From NCBI GenBank assembly GCA_947455285.1, contig CANGOK010000076.1:1-12325 (forward strand): a DNA stretch of 12,325 nt. The letters run 5' to 3'. Both the position numbers and the translations under genes were made by a program. This document shows, one piece after another, positions 6,707-12,019 of this stretch. Positions within the stretch are counted from its first letter, which is position 1, and each line of letters starts with the position of its first letter. The notes beneath the pieces are model-generated. The model did not search any database. It saw only the letters and a list, made by a program, of their open reading frames with translations, and had not been told where the DNA came from. Source of the stretch: Beijerinckiaceae bacterium (GTDB taxonomy: Bacteria > Pseudomonadota > Alphaproteobacteria > Rhizobiales > Beijerinckiaceae).

Positions 6707-8086
6707 ATGAGTTTACCAGGATCTCCCTATCACTTCTCGGCGCGCATCGCCGCGCGGATCGCTCTGGCTGGCGCTCTTGTGGGCCTGCTTGGCGCCTGTC
6801 AGGAAACCCGGACGACGACGAGCGGGCGGGCCTATGCGCCCATTCCCTCCAATGTCCTTGCCCTGATGAAGGAAAAGGAGACCGACGCCCACAAGCCGAT
6901 CCTGATTCGCGCCTTCAAGAAGGAAGCGGAACTCGAGATCTGGAAGCAGCGGTCGAACGGCCAGTACACGCTGCTCAAGACCTATCCCATGTGCCGCTGG
7001 TCGGGTCAGCTCGGACCCAAGATCAAGGAGGGCGATCGTCAGGTGCCTGAGGGCTTCTACACGATCACGCCGGGCCAGATGAACCCGAACTCGGCTTATT
7101 ACCTGTCCTTCAACGTCGGCTATCCCAACGCTTATGACCGCGCCCACGGCTATTCGGGCGGCTCCATCATGGTTCACGGCGCCTGTTCGTCGGCGGGTTG
7201 CTTCTCCATGACCGATGAGCAGATCGCCGAGATCTACGCCATCGCCCGCGAGGCTTTTGGCGGCGGCCAGCGCGCCATCCAGATGCAGTCCCTGCCGTTC
7301 CGCATGACGGCCGAGAATCTCGCCAAGCATCGCTTCGATCCCAACATCAAGTTCTGGAAGGACCTCAAGGAGGGCTCCGACCAGTTCGAGGTCTCGAAAC
7401 AGGAGACCAAGGTGTCGATCTGCTCGCGCCGCTATGTCTTTGGCGCTACCGCGAGCGACGGCCGCGCCCTCAAGGATGGCCTTGCCGCCTGTCCGCCCAT
7501 GGATGTCGACCATCAGCTTGCCGCTCAGGTGGCTGAGAAGCAGAAGCAGGATGACGCCAAGGTCGCCGAACTCGTCGCGTCCGGCGTCAAGGCGGTGAAG
7601 ATCGTCTATGCCGATGGCGGTCAGCATCCCGAATTCGCATACAAGGTCAACGAGTTGAGCCGGCCCGAAGCGATTGAGCAGGGACCGCGCGAAATTGTCA
7701 TCGACGATAAGGGTCGGCCCCTGACGCCGGTCGCCGTTCAGGTCGCCACGGCAAGGGCCGGCAAGCCCGAGCCCAAGGCCTCGGAGCCTGTCCGCAGCGC
7801 CGGGGGCGTCACCTCCGTTCCCGCGTCCAGTCCCGCGCCTGCTCCTGCAGCCTCCGTCACGGCGGAGCAGCCTTTCTACAAGCGCCTGCTCTGGTCTTCC
7901 GAGCCGGCGGCGCCCGTGGCTGAGCCGGAGCCCACCGCAAAGCCCGTTCCGCTGCCGCCCAAGCGCCAGGCGACTGTTCCAGCCAATAAGCCCGAGGCTT
8001 CCTTGTCGCCGCTGCCCCGCGCCATCACCGGGGCGCCGCCAATGCTCCCGCAGGGCTTCAAGGCCTATGCCGCGCTTGAGCGTTGA
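6707..8086 (+). CDS. YafK/DpaA-like L,D-transpeptidase-family lipoprotein
   Basis: This 459-residue protein begins with a lipoprotein signal: Arg-containing n-region, hydrophobic LAGALVGLLGAC, lipobox LGAC with lipidated C31. A YkuD-type catalytic domain spans residues about 60-230 and has the YafK signature: YLSFNVGYPNAYD at 122-134, then IMVHGACSSAGCFSMTD, placing H147 and nucleophile C155. In E. coli, YafK (DpaA/LdtF) is an amidase that cuts Braun lipoprotein from peptidoglycan, whereas other members make 3-3 crosslinks or attach outer-membrane proteins. Which reaction applies here cannot be read from sequence. Residues about 330-459 are rich in Pro, Ala and Ser (for example SPAPAPAASVT) and look disordered, perhaps a periplasmic spacer; this tail is absent from YafK. 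The start ATG at 6707 is fixed by the signal peptide. The gene has its own 157-bp upstream gap and is closed by the terminator at 8109-8141. Confidence 0.88.
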   Translation: MSLPGSPYHFSARIAARIALAGALVGLLGACQETRTTTSGRAYAPIPSNVLALMKEKETDAHKPILIRAFKKEAELEIWKQRSNGQYTLLKTYPMCRWSGQLGPKIKEGDRQVPEGFYTITPGQMNPNSAYYLSFNVGYPNAYDRAHGYSGGSIMVHGACSSAGCFSMTDEQIAEIYAIAREAFGGGQRAIQMQSLPFRMTAENLAKHRFDPNIKFWKDLKEGSDQFEVSKQETKVSICSRRYVFGATASDGRALKDGLAACPPMDVDHQLAAQVAEKQKQDDAKVAELVASGVKAVKIVYADGGQHPEFAYKVNELSRPEAIEQGPREIVIDDKGRPLTPVAVQVATARAGKPEPKASEPVRSAGGVTSVPASSPAPAPAASVTAEQPFYKRLLWSSEPAAPVAEPEPTAKPVPLPPKRQATVPANKPEASLSPLPRAITGAPPMLPQGFKAYAALER

Positions 8087-8108
8087 TCTGACGATGACAA
8101 GCCCCTGC

Positions 8109-8141
8109 AAAATCCCTCCAGACCCTTCTGGAGGGATTTTT
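8109..8141 (+). terminator. Rho-independent terminator after the L,D-transpeptidase gene
   Basis: A 14-bp uninterrupted stem (AAAATCCCTCCAGA, 4-nt loop CCCT, TCTGGAGGGATTTT) is followed by a T run, starting 23 bp after the TGA at 8084-8086. The A run on the left arm gives a matching T run on the other strand, so it could work in both directions, although no - strand gene ends here. Confidence 0.93.
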
Positions 8142-8203
8142 CGTTTCAGGGTCGCCCGTGGCGCCGCCTTTGCAGATCTGCTTGCTTTCCAAGGGGCTAG
8201 GCC

Positions 8204-8575
8204 TTGAATAAAATGGCTGGCTCCAGCGCAACTCGGGCGACCCAGATGAAAACAGTCCTGACAGCTTCCCTCGTTTTGGCGCTCAGCGCCGCCGCCCCCG
8301 TTGCGGCGAAAGAAGTGCAGATGATCTGCACGAACCAGAAAGTGAGCTATATCGTCAGCTTCGACACCCAGACGAATGTGTTCAAGACCACCAATCCGGC
8401 GCTCGGAGGCGACATCAAGGTGAAGCGCGTCCAGGATGACAGCGATGGGGTCCTCGTCTGGACCGCGACAGCGGTGTTTGGCGGCGATCGTGAGATGCTG
8501 GCGCTATTCGGCGACGAGAAATGGATGAAATTTTTCTACGGAAACGGCAGCGTCCAGACTGACCCTTGCAAATAG
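8204..8575 (+). CDS. Small secreted protein of unknown function with two cysteines
   Basis: This frame encodes a protein I do not recognise. It contains a clear Sec signal peptide (MKTVLTASLVLALSAAAPVAA, cut before KEVQM), leaving a mature periplasmic or secreted domain of about 88 residues. The mature part has one cysteine near each end (MICTN and DPCK-COOH), suggesting a disulfide, and alternating polar/hydrophobic stretches typical of a small beta-rich fold. The start is uncertain. TTG at 8204 is well spaced from AAGGGG (8191-8196) but puts 14 polar residues before the signal; ATG at 8213 and ATG at 8246 are alternatives, the last giving the cleanest signal peptide but with no good ribosome binding site. 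It follows a strong terminator, so it must have its own promoter, which I could not place. Confidence 0.7.
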   Translation: MNKMAGSSATRATQMKTVLTASLVLALSAAAPVAAKEVQMICTNQKVSYIVSFDTQTNVFKTTNPALGGDIKVKRVQDDSDGVLVWTATAVFGGDREMLALFGDEKWMKFFYGNGSVQTDPCK

Positions 8576-8602
8576 GCTTCATCAACTTCACGTGTGATCC
8601 GA

Positions 8603-8631
8603 TTGACAATGGTCGGCAGCTGGTCTTAGCC
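8603..8631 (+). promoter_or_regulatory. Candidate sigma70 promoter of the four-helix membrane protein gene
   Basis: A perfect TTGACA (8603-8608) is followed by 17 bp and TTAGCC (8626-8631). The -35 box is consensus; the -10 is weak, as is common in alphaproteobacteria. Initiation near 8638 would leave a leader of about 26 nt with the AAGGGGGG ribosome binding site. Confidence 0.4.
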
Positions 8632-8663
8632 TTTTGGGGAGTAAGGTAATTCAAGGGGGGCCC

Positions 8664-9140
8664 ATGGCCGCGCTGAGTAAAGAAGATCTGGCGATCATTG
8701 TTGGCGACGCTTTTGCGACCAGTCCCGCCGGGCTGGCGGATAAGTTCATCAAGAAGCTCGAACCCAAGCCGCCGTCTGGGCTGACGCGTCTGGGCGCCTA
8801 TCTGTCGATGTTGATTGCGCTGGGCTCCATTGCGGGCGCGGCTTATCTGTCGCTCTTGGGCGGCGACAAGAACTCCGTCATTCCGATCGCGGGCTTCTCA
8901 GCCATCGCGTGCGCCTGGGTGCTCTGGTGCTGCGGGAAGGTTCTGCAGGGCTACAACACCGGCGCAAACCGCATCAACAGCGTGCTGGCGATGATCACGA
9001 ATTCGCTCATCGGCTCGATTCTGGTGCTCTTTGCGGGCTTCGGTCAGCCAACTCAGTCGATGATCCTTTCGGTTTTCGCAGCCGTCAATGTGATTGCGAT
9101 CGGCGCCTGGTTCTGGGAGACGACCGACTGCATCGACTAA
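8664..9140 (+). CDS. Small four-helix integral membrane protein of unknown function
   Basis: This 158-residue protein has a soluble N-terminus (residues 1-43, with SKEDLAIIVGDAFATSPAGLADKFIKKL predicted helical and then a Pro/Lys hinge) and four hydrophobic segments at about 44-65, 71-92, 108-127 and 132-151. It ends WFWETTDCID. I know no family for it. The short loops and the helix-hinge-4TM plan would suit a small membrane scaffold or channel-like subunit, but nothing in the sequence shows a catalytic site. The ATG at 8664 is chosen because AAGGGGGG lies just upstream; an in-frame TTG at 8634 is less likely. It lies 88 bp after the secreted two-cysteine gene, has a possible promoter of its own, and ends at the terminator at 9167-9204. 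Confidence 0.75.
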   Translation: MAALSKEDLAIIVGDAFATSPAGLADKFIKKLEPKPPSGLTRLGAYLSMLIALGSIAGAAYLSLLGGDKNSVIPIAGFSAIACAWVLWCCGKVLQGYNTGANRINSVLAMITNSLIGSILVLFAGFGQPTQSMILSVFAAVNVIAIGAWFWETTDCID

Positions 9141-9166
9141 GGGCGATCCTTATCGTCAGGCTTTGA

Positions 9167-9204
9167 ACGGGCGGTGGACGTTTCTCCACCGCCCGTTTGC
9201 TTTT
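9167..9204 (+). terminator. Rho-independent terminator after the four-helix membrane protein gene
   Basis: The stem is ACGGGCGGTGGA (9167-9178), loop CGTTTC, then TCCACCGCCCGT (9185-9196). It is 12 bp, or 13 if the flanking A9166 and T9197 pair, and is followed by a T-rich run. It begins 26 bp after the TAA at 9138-9140 and separates this gene from the lipoprotein gene downstream. Confidence 0.92.
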
Positions 9205-9207
9205 GAT

Positions 9208-9221
9208 ATTCATGCATGAAT
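9208..9221. promoter_or_regulatory. Perfect 14-bp palindrome upstream of the small lipoprotein gene (possible operator)
   Basis: ATTCATGCATGAAT reads the same on both strands. It lies just beyond the terminator and 57 bp before the ATG at 9278, inside the only promoter region available to that gene. This is a typical position and shape for a dimeric repressor site, but the cognate regulator is unknown. Confidence 0.4.
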
Positions 9222-9243
9222 TGCAAAGCTGCCGGGTGCGTGG

Positions 9244-9261
9244 CACGATTCTTCACGATTC
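9244..9261 (+). repeat. Tandem direct repeat CACGATTC with 10-bp period
   Basis: CACGATTC occurs at 9244-9251 and 9254-9261, one helical turn apart, 17 bp before the lipoprotein start codon. It may be a paired half-site on one face of the helix. It also overlaps a TGGCACG resembling a sigma54 -24 box, which lacks a proper -12 GC. Confidence 0.35.
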
Positions 9262-9277
9262 AGCTCCGGGGGCCGTG

Positions 9278-9607
9278 ATGAAGGGATTTTACGACCGGGT
9301 CGCTGCGCGCGTCGCACGAACTGGGACCGCGGTTTCGCTTTGCTTTGCCTTGGGCGCTTGCGGTGTATCAAACAAGATCACGTCAGCCTTTGAGCAACCC
9401 CTGAACGTCAGCGCGCCAATTCAGACGTCGCCCGGAAACTTCACGGTCTCCGCTGATGACGCTAGCGCCGCCGTCGCCAATGCGGCGGCGCTCCAGCAGG
9501 CTAGCGCCGCCTGCGCGACTTTTGGATTGCGAAGCCGCACGGTGGACAGTTCAGCCTCGGTGACGGCTGGAAGGCATTATTTCATTCTGAATTTTCAATG
9601 TCAGTGA
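9278..9607 (+). CDS. Small lipoprotein of unknown function
   Basis: This 109-residue protein has an Arg-rich n-region and a hydrophobic core ending in the lipobox ALGAC, so C28 would be lipidated and the mature protein would have about 82 residues. The residue after the cysteine is Gly, not Asp, which favours outer-membrane sorting under the E. coli rule, although that rule is not firmly valid in alphaproteobacteria. The mature part has a flexible Ser/Thr/Pro stretch, an Ala-rich helix (DDASAAVANAAALQQASAACA) and an ending HYFILNFQCQ, with two further cysteines that could form a disulfide. I do not recognise a family. The ATG at 9278 is preferred over an upstream in-frame start at 9197 because it gives a proper lipoprotein signal and the upstream stretch contains the palindrome and repeats. 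GGGGG precedes the ATG. Confidence 0.7.
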   Translation: MKGFYDRVAARVARTGTAVSLCFALGACGVSNKITSAFEQPLNVSAPIQTSPGNFTVSADDASAAVANAAALQQASAACATFGLRSRTVDSSASVTAGRHYFILNFQCQ

Positions 9608-9646
9608 GCATCTGAAACCTGATCGCTCAGCATTGATCATCCAATC

Positions 9647-9677
9647 GGCGGGCCATTTCACCGGACGGTGGCTCGCC
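9647..9677. other. GC-rich hairpin between the lipoprotein gene and the antisense gene pair
   Basis: GGCGGGCC (9647-9654) can pair with GGCTCGCC (9670-9677) over eight positions including one G-U. An internal CACCG-GA-CGGTG alternative is also possible. There is no T run on either side, so it is not a standard intrinsic terminator. It lies 6 bp before the ribosome binding site of the 24-codon micro-ORF and overlaps the stop codon of the - strand gene. Confidence 0.35.
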
Positions 9678-10026
9678 CCAGCCAAGGAGTCATTCCCTCA
9701 TGGTGCGCAGAGACGGGAAGTTCATGATTTTGTTCATCATTTGTTTTGTTCTGATCAAGTGGTTCTTTGGTTAGCGCGGACCCCGGCTCATCAGGCTGTT
9801 CTGCTGCATAATGTGCTTCCGCCTGGGCCATGGCGAGGAGATGGGCAAGTAACGCAAGATCTGCATGTTTCGCCATGACGCTGAGGCTTCCGCACATTTC
9901 AGCGATATAGGCGGCCGTCTGCGAGGATTGCGGCCCTGGCTTGATCGCTGTGGCGGCTTTATGTCGGTTGTTGCTTTTCACATTTTTACTGGCACGCTGG
10001 ATTGGATCTTTCCCAACAGTGCGCAT
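9658..10026 (-). CDS. Small conserved-looking hypothetical protein (alpha-helical core)
   Basis: This 122-residue protein starts at the ATG at 10024-10026, preceded by GGAG at about seven bases; an in-frame GTG at 10042-10044 is less well placed. Residues 1-36 are basic and probably disordered. Residues about 38-76 form an amphipathic helical core (AAYIAEMCGSLSVMAKHADL, then ALLAHLLAMAQAEA). The tail is polar and acidic. From memory, short rhizobial proteins with a similar helical core (a YIAEM-G-L---A-----LA-LL-MA--EA pattern) are common and uncharacterised, so I regard this as a real gene. The tail beyond residue about 80 is not part of that pattern and overlaps, in antisense, a possible 24-codon membrane micro-ORF. 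Function is unknown. Its upstream region is the AT-rich spacer shared with the divergent AraC-family gene. Confidence 0.65.
   Translation of the reverse strand: MRTVGKDPIQRASKNVKSNNRHKAATAIKPGPQSSQTAAYIAEMCGSLSVMAKHADLALLAHLLAMAQAEAHYAAEQPDEPGSALTKEPLDQNKTNDEQNHELPVSAHHEGMTPWLGRATVR
9700..9774 (+). CDS. Possible 24-residue single-helix membrane micro-protein, antisense to the gene at 9658-10026
   Basis: ATG at 9700-9702 to TAG at 9772-9774, with AAGGAG (9684-9689) ten bases before the start. The product opens MVRRDGKF and continues with one hydrophobic stretch (MILFIICFVLIKWFFG), giving a positive N-terminus followed by a single membrane helix, the usual look of bacterial membrane micro-proteins. 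A caution: the complement of Glu/Gln/Asn/Lys-rich codons tends to encode hydrophobic residues, and this frame lies opposite just such a polar tail, so the hydrophobicity may be a by-product. The good ribosome binding site and correct topology signal are the arguments in favour. Confidence 0.45.
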   Translation: MVRRDGKFMILFIICFVLIKWFFG

Positions 10027-10049
10027 TATCTTCTCCGCCGGCACTGATA

Positions 10050-10350
10050 TGTAAGTTTATCAAGCGGCAATTTTGGCGTTTCAGAAATATGATTTGCGAA
10101 TAACTGCATACTGAAAACGAATTTTCGAATTCGAATATTTAGAACACGCATAACCGCGTGAATGTAAATATCTGAATATAAATTAATATATATAAATAAT
10201 GACATCAATAACATTTTTAAACATAAATATTATCAAAAATATTACAAAATTTCTGAAAAAGCGATCCGCTGATAGTGGGATCTAACCCAACGAACGTTTA
10301 GTGTATTCGCGACCAAAATTTCCGTAACATAATTATCGTGTGATAACGCC
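10050..10350. other. AT-rich divergent regulatory spacer
   Basis: About 300 bp between the - strand gene (start 10026) and the AraC-family gene (start 10374) are strikingly A/T rich, especially 10080-10260, unlike the GC-rich genes to the left. Inside are a perfect 12-bp palindrome TTCGAATTCGAA (10124-10135), a small CACGC/GCGTG hairpin (10145-10160) and a TTATC-GTGT-GATAA dyad (10333-10346) just before the regulator. CATAAT at 10328-10333 is a possible -10 box without a convincing -35. Translated frames here are AT-biased noise and I call no gene. AT richness of this sort is typical of silenced or acquired promoter DNA. Confidence 0.55.
10333..10346. promoter_or_regulatory. TTATC-GTGT-GATAA dyad upstream of the AraC-family gene
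   Basis: Two 5-bp inverted arms separated by 4 bp lie 27 bp before the ATG at 10374 and overlap the possible -10 box CATAAT. The position would suit repression or autoregulation of the regulator gene. The arms are short, so this is tentative. Confidence 0.3.
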
Positions 10351-10373
10351 CTTGCGTGGGCTGGGAGCTCTGC

Positions 10374-11363
10374 ATGATTCCCGAGCTGGCGTTTAACAAT
10401 CAGGCTTCGACGCCCATAAGAGACTTCAGGCTTGTCAGGGACAGGCTGTCCAGTCTCATGCCAAAACCCACGGAGTTCACCATACTGGGAAACCGGTCGG
10501 AATTCGCCTCGTCCAAGGCGGAGCTGAGGCTGAACGACATGACGCTGATCGCCTTGTCTCACACGCCTTACCAGCTAGACCGCAGTGGCTTCGCCCATCC
10601 TGAAATCTGGATACCGTTCGCAGGAAACATGACGGCTTCTGATGGCGAATCGGAATTTAAGTATGGCGGGAGCCGAGCTTATTTCTCCACCGCCGAGATA
10701 CGAAACATCAGGACGACGACGACCAGCGCGCTTGGTGTTCGCTTCAACATGCAGCGGCTGAATGCAGTCCATGCGACGATGGTCGGGGCGTCAAATATCA
10801 GGGAGATCCCGGACCATTCGCGCACTTTGGAAATGAACGGGAACGGGGTCAATTTTTCAACGCTGATCAAAAATCTTTTACGCCAGATCGACGAACTACA
10901 AATGGATTCAACAGCCTTGGAGAAGCTCGGCATAGACGATTCATTTTATCGTCTGGCGGTGGCGCTGCTTAACCCAGCGCTCTTGCGGGACCCTGAAAGC
11001 TCCGGTCGTCAGCGTATTCATTCGCAGCAAGGGATCGCAAAATTATGTGACTATCTTTCCGAAAATCTCAAACAGCCGATATCCCTGACAGATATGGAAA
11101 ATATCAGCGGCCTCTCCGCGCGCGTTCTCCAATATAGTTTTCAGAAGGCGTTTGGCATGCGGCCGAAACAATGGTTGCAGAAGCAGCGCCTTCACGCCGC
11201 GCGTTTCATGCTGCTGAAATGCGAGGCGCCCATCAAAGTCACCTCGCTGGCTTATGAATTCTGCTTTCCCTCACCATCCGTATTCGCGCGCGCTTATCAA
11301 GCGGAGTTCGGCGAACTACCGTCAGAAACGCTCGCGAGAAAGAAAGCCTATTATTATTTTTGA
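10374..11363 (+). CDS. AraC-family transcriptional regulator (AraC-binding-like N-domain plus double HTH)
   Basis: This 329-residue regulator has a non-conserved N-terminal sensing domain (residues about 15-205) with the feel of the AraC_binding_2/cupin type (LSHTPYQLDRSGFAHPEIWI). A C-terminal AraC/XylS DNA-binding domain spans about 215-322: first HTH at about 236-258 (ISLTDMENISGLSARVLQYSFQ), the family hallmark FGMRPKQWLQKQRLHAARFM at 260-279, and second HTH at about 288-312 (VTSLAYEFCFPSPSVFARAYQ), then EFGELPSETL. The ATG at 10374 has GGGAG six bases upstream; an in-frame GTG at 10356 is less likely. It stands alone, with an AT-rich spacer upstream and 808 bp without genes downstream before a flagellin gene. 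Its ligand and targets are unknown; autoregulation or control of the flanking genes is a guess. Codon use is visibly less GC-rich than in accA or aroKB, which suggests recent acquisition. Confidence 0.92.
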   Translation: MIPELAFNNQASTPIRDFRLVRDRLSSLMPKPTEFTILGNRSEFASSKAELRLNDMTLIALSHTPYQLDRSGFAHPEIWIPFAGNMTASDGESEFKYGGSRAYFSTAEIRNIRTTTTSALGVRFNMQRLNAVHATMVGASNIREIPDHSRTLEMNGNGVNFSTLIKNLLRQIDELQMDSTALEKLGIDDSFYRLAVALLNPALLRDPESSGRQRIHSQQGIAKLCDYLSENLKQPISLTDMENISGLSARVLQYSFQKAFGMRPKQWLQKQRLHAARFMLLKCEAPIKVTSLAYEFCFPSPSVFARAYQAEFGELPSETLARKKAYYYF

Positions 11364-11378
11364 CGCCTGCTTCAGGCG
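11364..11378 (+). terminator. Hairpin abutting the AraC-family stop codon (weak terminator candidate)
   Basis: CGCCTG-CTT-CAGGCG forms a perfect 6-bp stem with a 3-nt loop directly after the TGA at 11361-11363. There is no T run downstream on the + strand, so efficient intrinsic termination is doubtful; it may instead stabilise the mRNA 3' end. Confidence 0.35.
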
Positions 11379-11461
11379 AGCACACCATGGCAGTGCTTGT
11401 ATTGCTAATGTGCTGCAAGAAGTCCCTTATTTACGGGCGTTTTAAGCATCCTGTTTCCTGC

Positions 11462-11505
11462 TGCCTAGGTTTTGCCTAGAATCACCGAAGCAGTTTTGCC
11501 TAGAA
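11462..11505 (+). repeat. Direct repeats containing TGCCTAG
   Basis: GTTTTGCCTAGAA occurs exactly twice (11469-11481 and 11493-11505), offset by 24 bp. A partial third copy, TGCCTAG, lies at 11462-11468, 11 bp before the first core. The cores are near helical multiples apart (11 and 24). The second copy includes TTGCCT, and TGTATA lies 18 bp after it, so the repeats may overlap a promoter. Regularly phased direct repeats are the usual layout of activator sites, including those of AraC-family proteins, one of which is encoded about 100 bp upstream. Confidence 0.5.
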
Positions 11506-11590
11506 GTTTGGGCAATTTATGTATATAAAACAGGAACTTAGGAACACTCAAACTAGCATCGTTGCTGCTGAAAACAACCTCTATCATAGC

Positions 11591-11633
11591 AATAAGGCTG
11601 AGTTCGCTTATTCAGATTGTATGTGAATAAGGC
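11591..11633 (+). repeat. Mutually exclusive stem-loop elements (AATAAGGC ... CTTATTCA ... TGAATAAGGC)
   Basis: CTTATTCA (11607-11614) pairs perfectly over 8 bp with TGAATAAG (11624-11631) across a 9-nt loop. Its first six bases also pair with AATAAG at 11591-11596. AATAAGGC itself is repeated directly at 11591-11598 and 11626-11633. One central strand can therefore pair with either flank. As DNA it is a compound operator candidate; as RNA it is a two-state structure. Confidence 0.45.
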
Positions 11634-11672
11634 GGCGGAGAATGCGGTGGCAGAAAGAGAGGGTGAGAGAGT

Positions 11673-11687
11673 GTGTGTTGAACACAC
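11673..11687. repeat. GTGTGTT-G-AACACAC palindrome
   Basis: Two perfect 7-bp arms flank a single central G, with wobble or Watson-Crick pairs extending the symmetry on each side (AGT/GCT). It follows a purine/GT-rich stretch (AGAGAGGGTGAGAGAGTG). A dimeric regulator site is the likeliest reading; there is no matching second copy in the window. Confidence 0.35.
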
Positions 11688-11841
11688 GCTTTGAAACAGG
11701 CGAAAACGTTGAGCCTATCCGCACCCGACTTAACCTTCACTTAGCAGCTTGGGGGTCGGGAAGGCAGAATAGGCAGGAAGAATGAAAGGCAAAGCAAGGA
11801 GTTGCTGGGGCGTTTAAGAGGCTCAAGCCCGGGCAGCAATA

Positions 11842-11865
11842 GGGATGGGCTAGGGTGCTTGCGGG
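11842..11865 (+). other. Canonical G-quadruplex motif in the region upstream of flagellin
   Basis: Four GGG tracts (11842-11844, 11847-11849, 11853-11855, 11863-11865) with loops of 2, 3 and 7 nt satisfy the G3-N1-7 rule on the + strand, that is, in the sense of flagellin transcription. Further G runs follow (GGGGG at 11876-11880 and GGGGGG near 11936). Folding in vivo is not shown. Confidence 0.5.
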
Positions 11866-11992
11866 CAGGCTGCGTGGGGGCTAGCAGGCCGCAGGCAGCT
11901 GTGGGGCGGGGTGCCACGCACAAATGGCAGTTGGGGGGATGGCTGGGGCTCAGTAACGTTAACAAACCAGAAACCATGCAAGCAGGCTGCCT

Positions 11993-12019
11993 TAAAAGTA
12001 ACCATCTGCCCACCGTCAA
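11993..12019 (+). promoter_or_regulatory. Weak candidate flagellar (sigma28-like) promoter for the flagellin gene
   Basis: TAAA (11993-11996), a 15-bp spacer, then ACCGTCAA, which matches the class-3 flagellar pattern TAAA-N15-GCCGATAA in the first box and at five of eight positions in the second. It would give a flagellin leader of about 145 nt. No acceptable sigma54 site was found in the same region. The match is imperfect and this is offered only as the best candidate seen. Confidence 0.25.

Noticed and set aside
6713..8110. 465-codon frame on the - strand opposite the L,D-transpeptidase gene
   Set aside because: It is an antisense shadow in GC-rich DNA; the + strand frame has a lipobox and the YafK catalytic signature.
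8172..8181. GCAGATCTGC 10-bp palindrome before the secreted-protein gene
   Set aside because: It is short, isolated and not phased with any promoter element I can see; likely chance.
9241..9256. TGGCACG-N4-TTCA resembling a sigma54 promoter before the lipoprotein gene
   Set aside because: The -24 box is perfect, but the invariant GC of the -12 box is replaced by CA, so a functional sigma54 promoter is not supported.
10026..10214. 62-codon frame on the - strand in the AT-rich spacer
   Set aside because: The product is Ile/Tyr/Asn-biased as expected of AT-rich DNA, has no ribosome binding site, and overlaps the promoter area.
11865..11990. GCAGGCTGC repeated at 11865-11873 and 11982-11990
   Set aside because: It is a 9-mer repeat in compositionally biased DNA, 117 bp apart and without other symmetry; probably chance.
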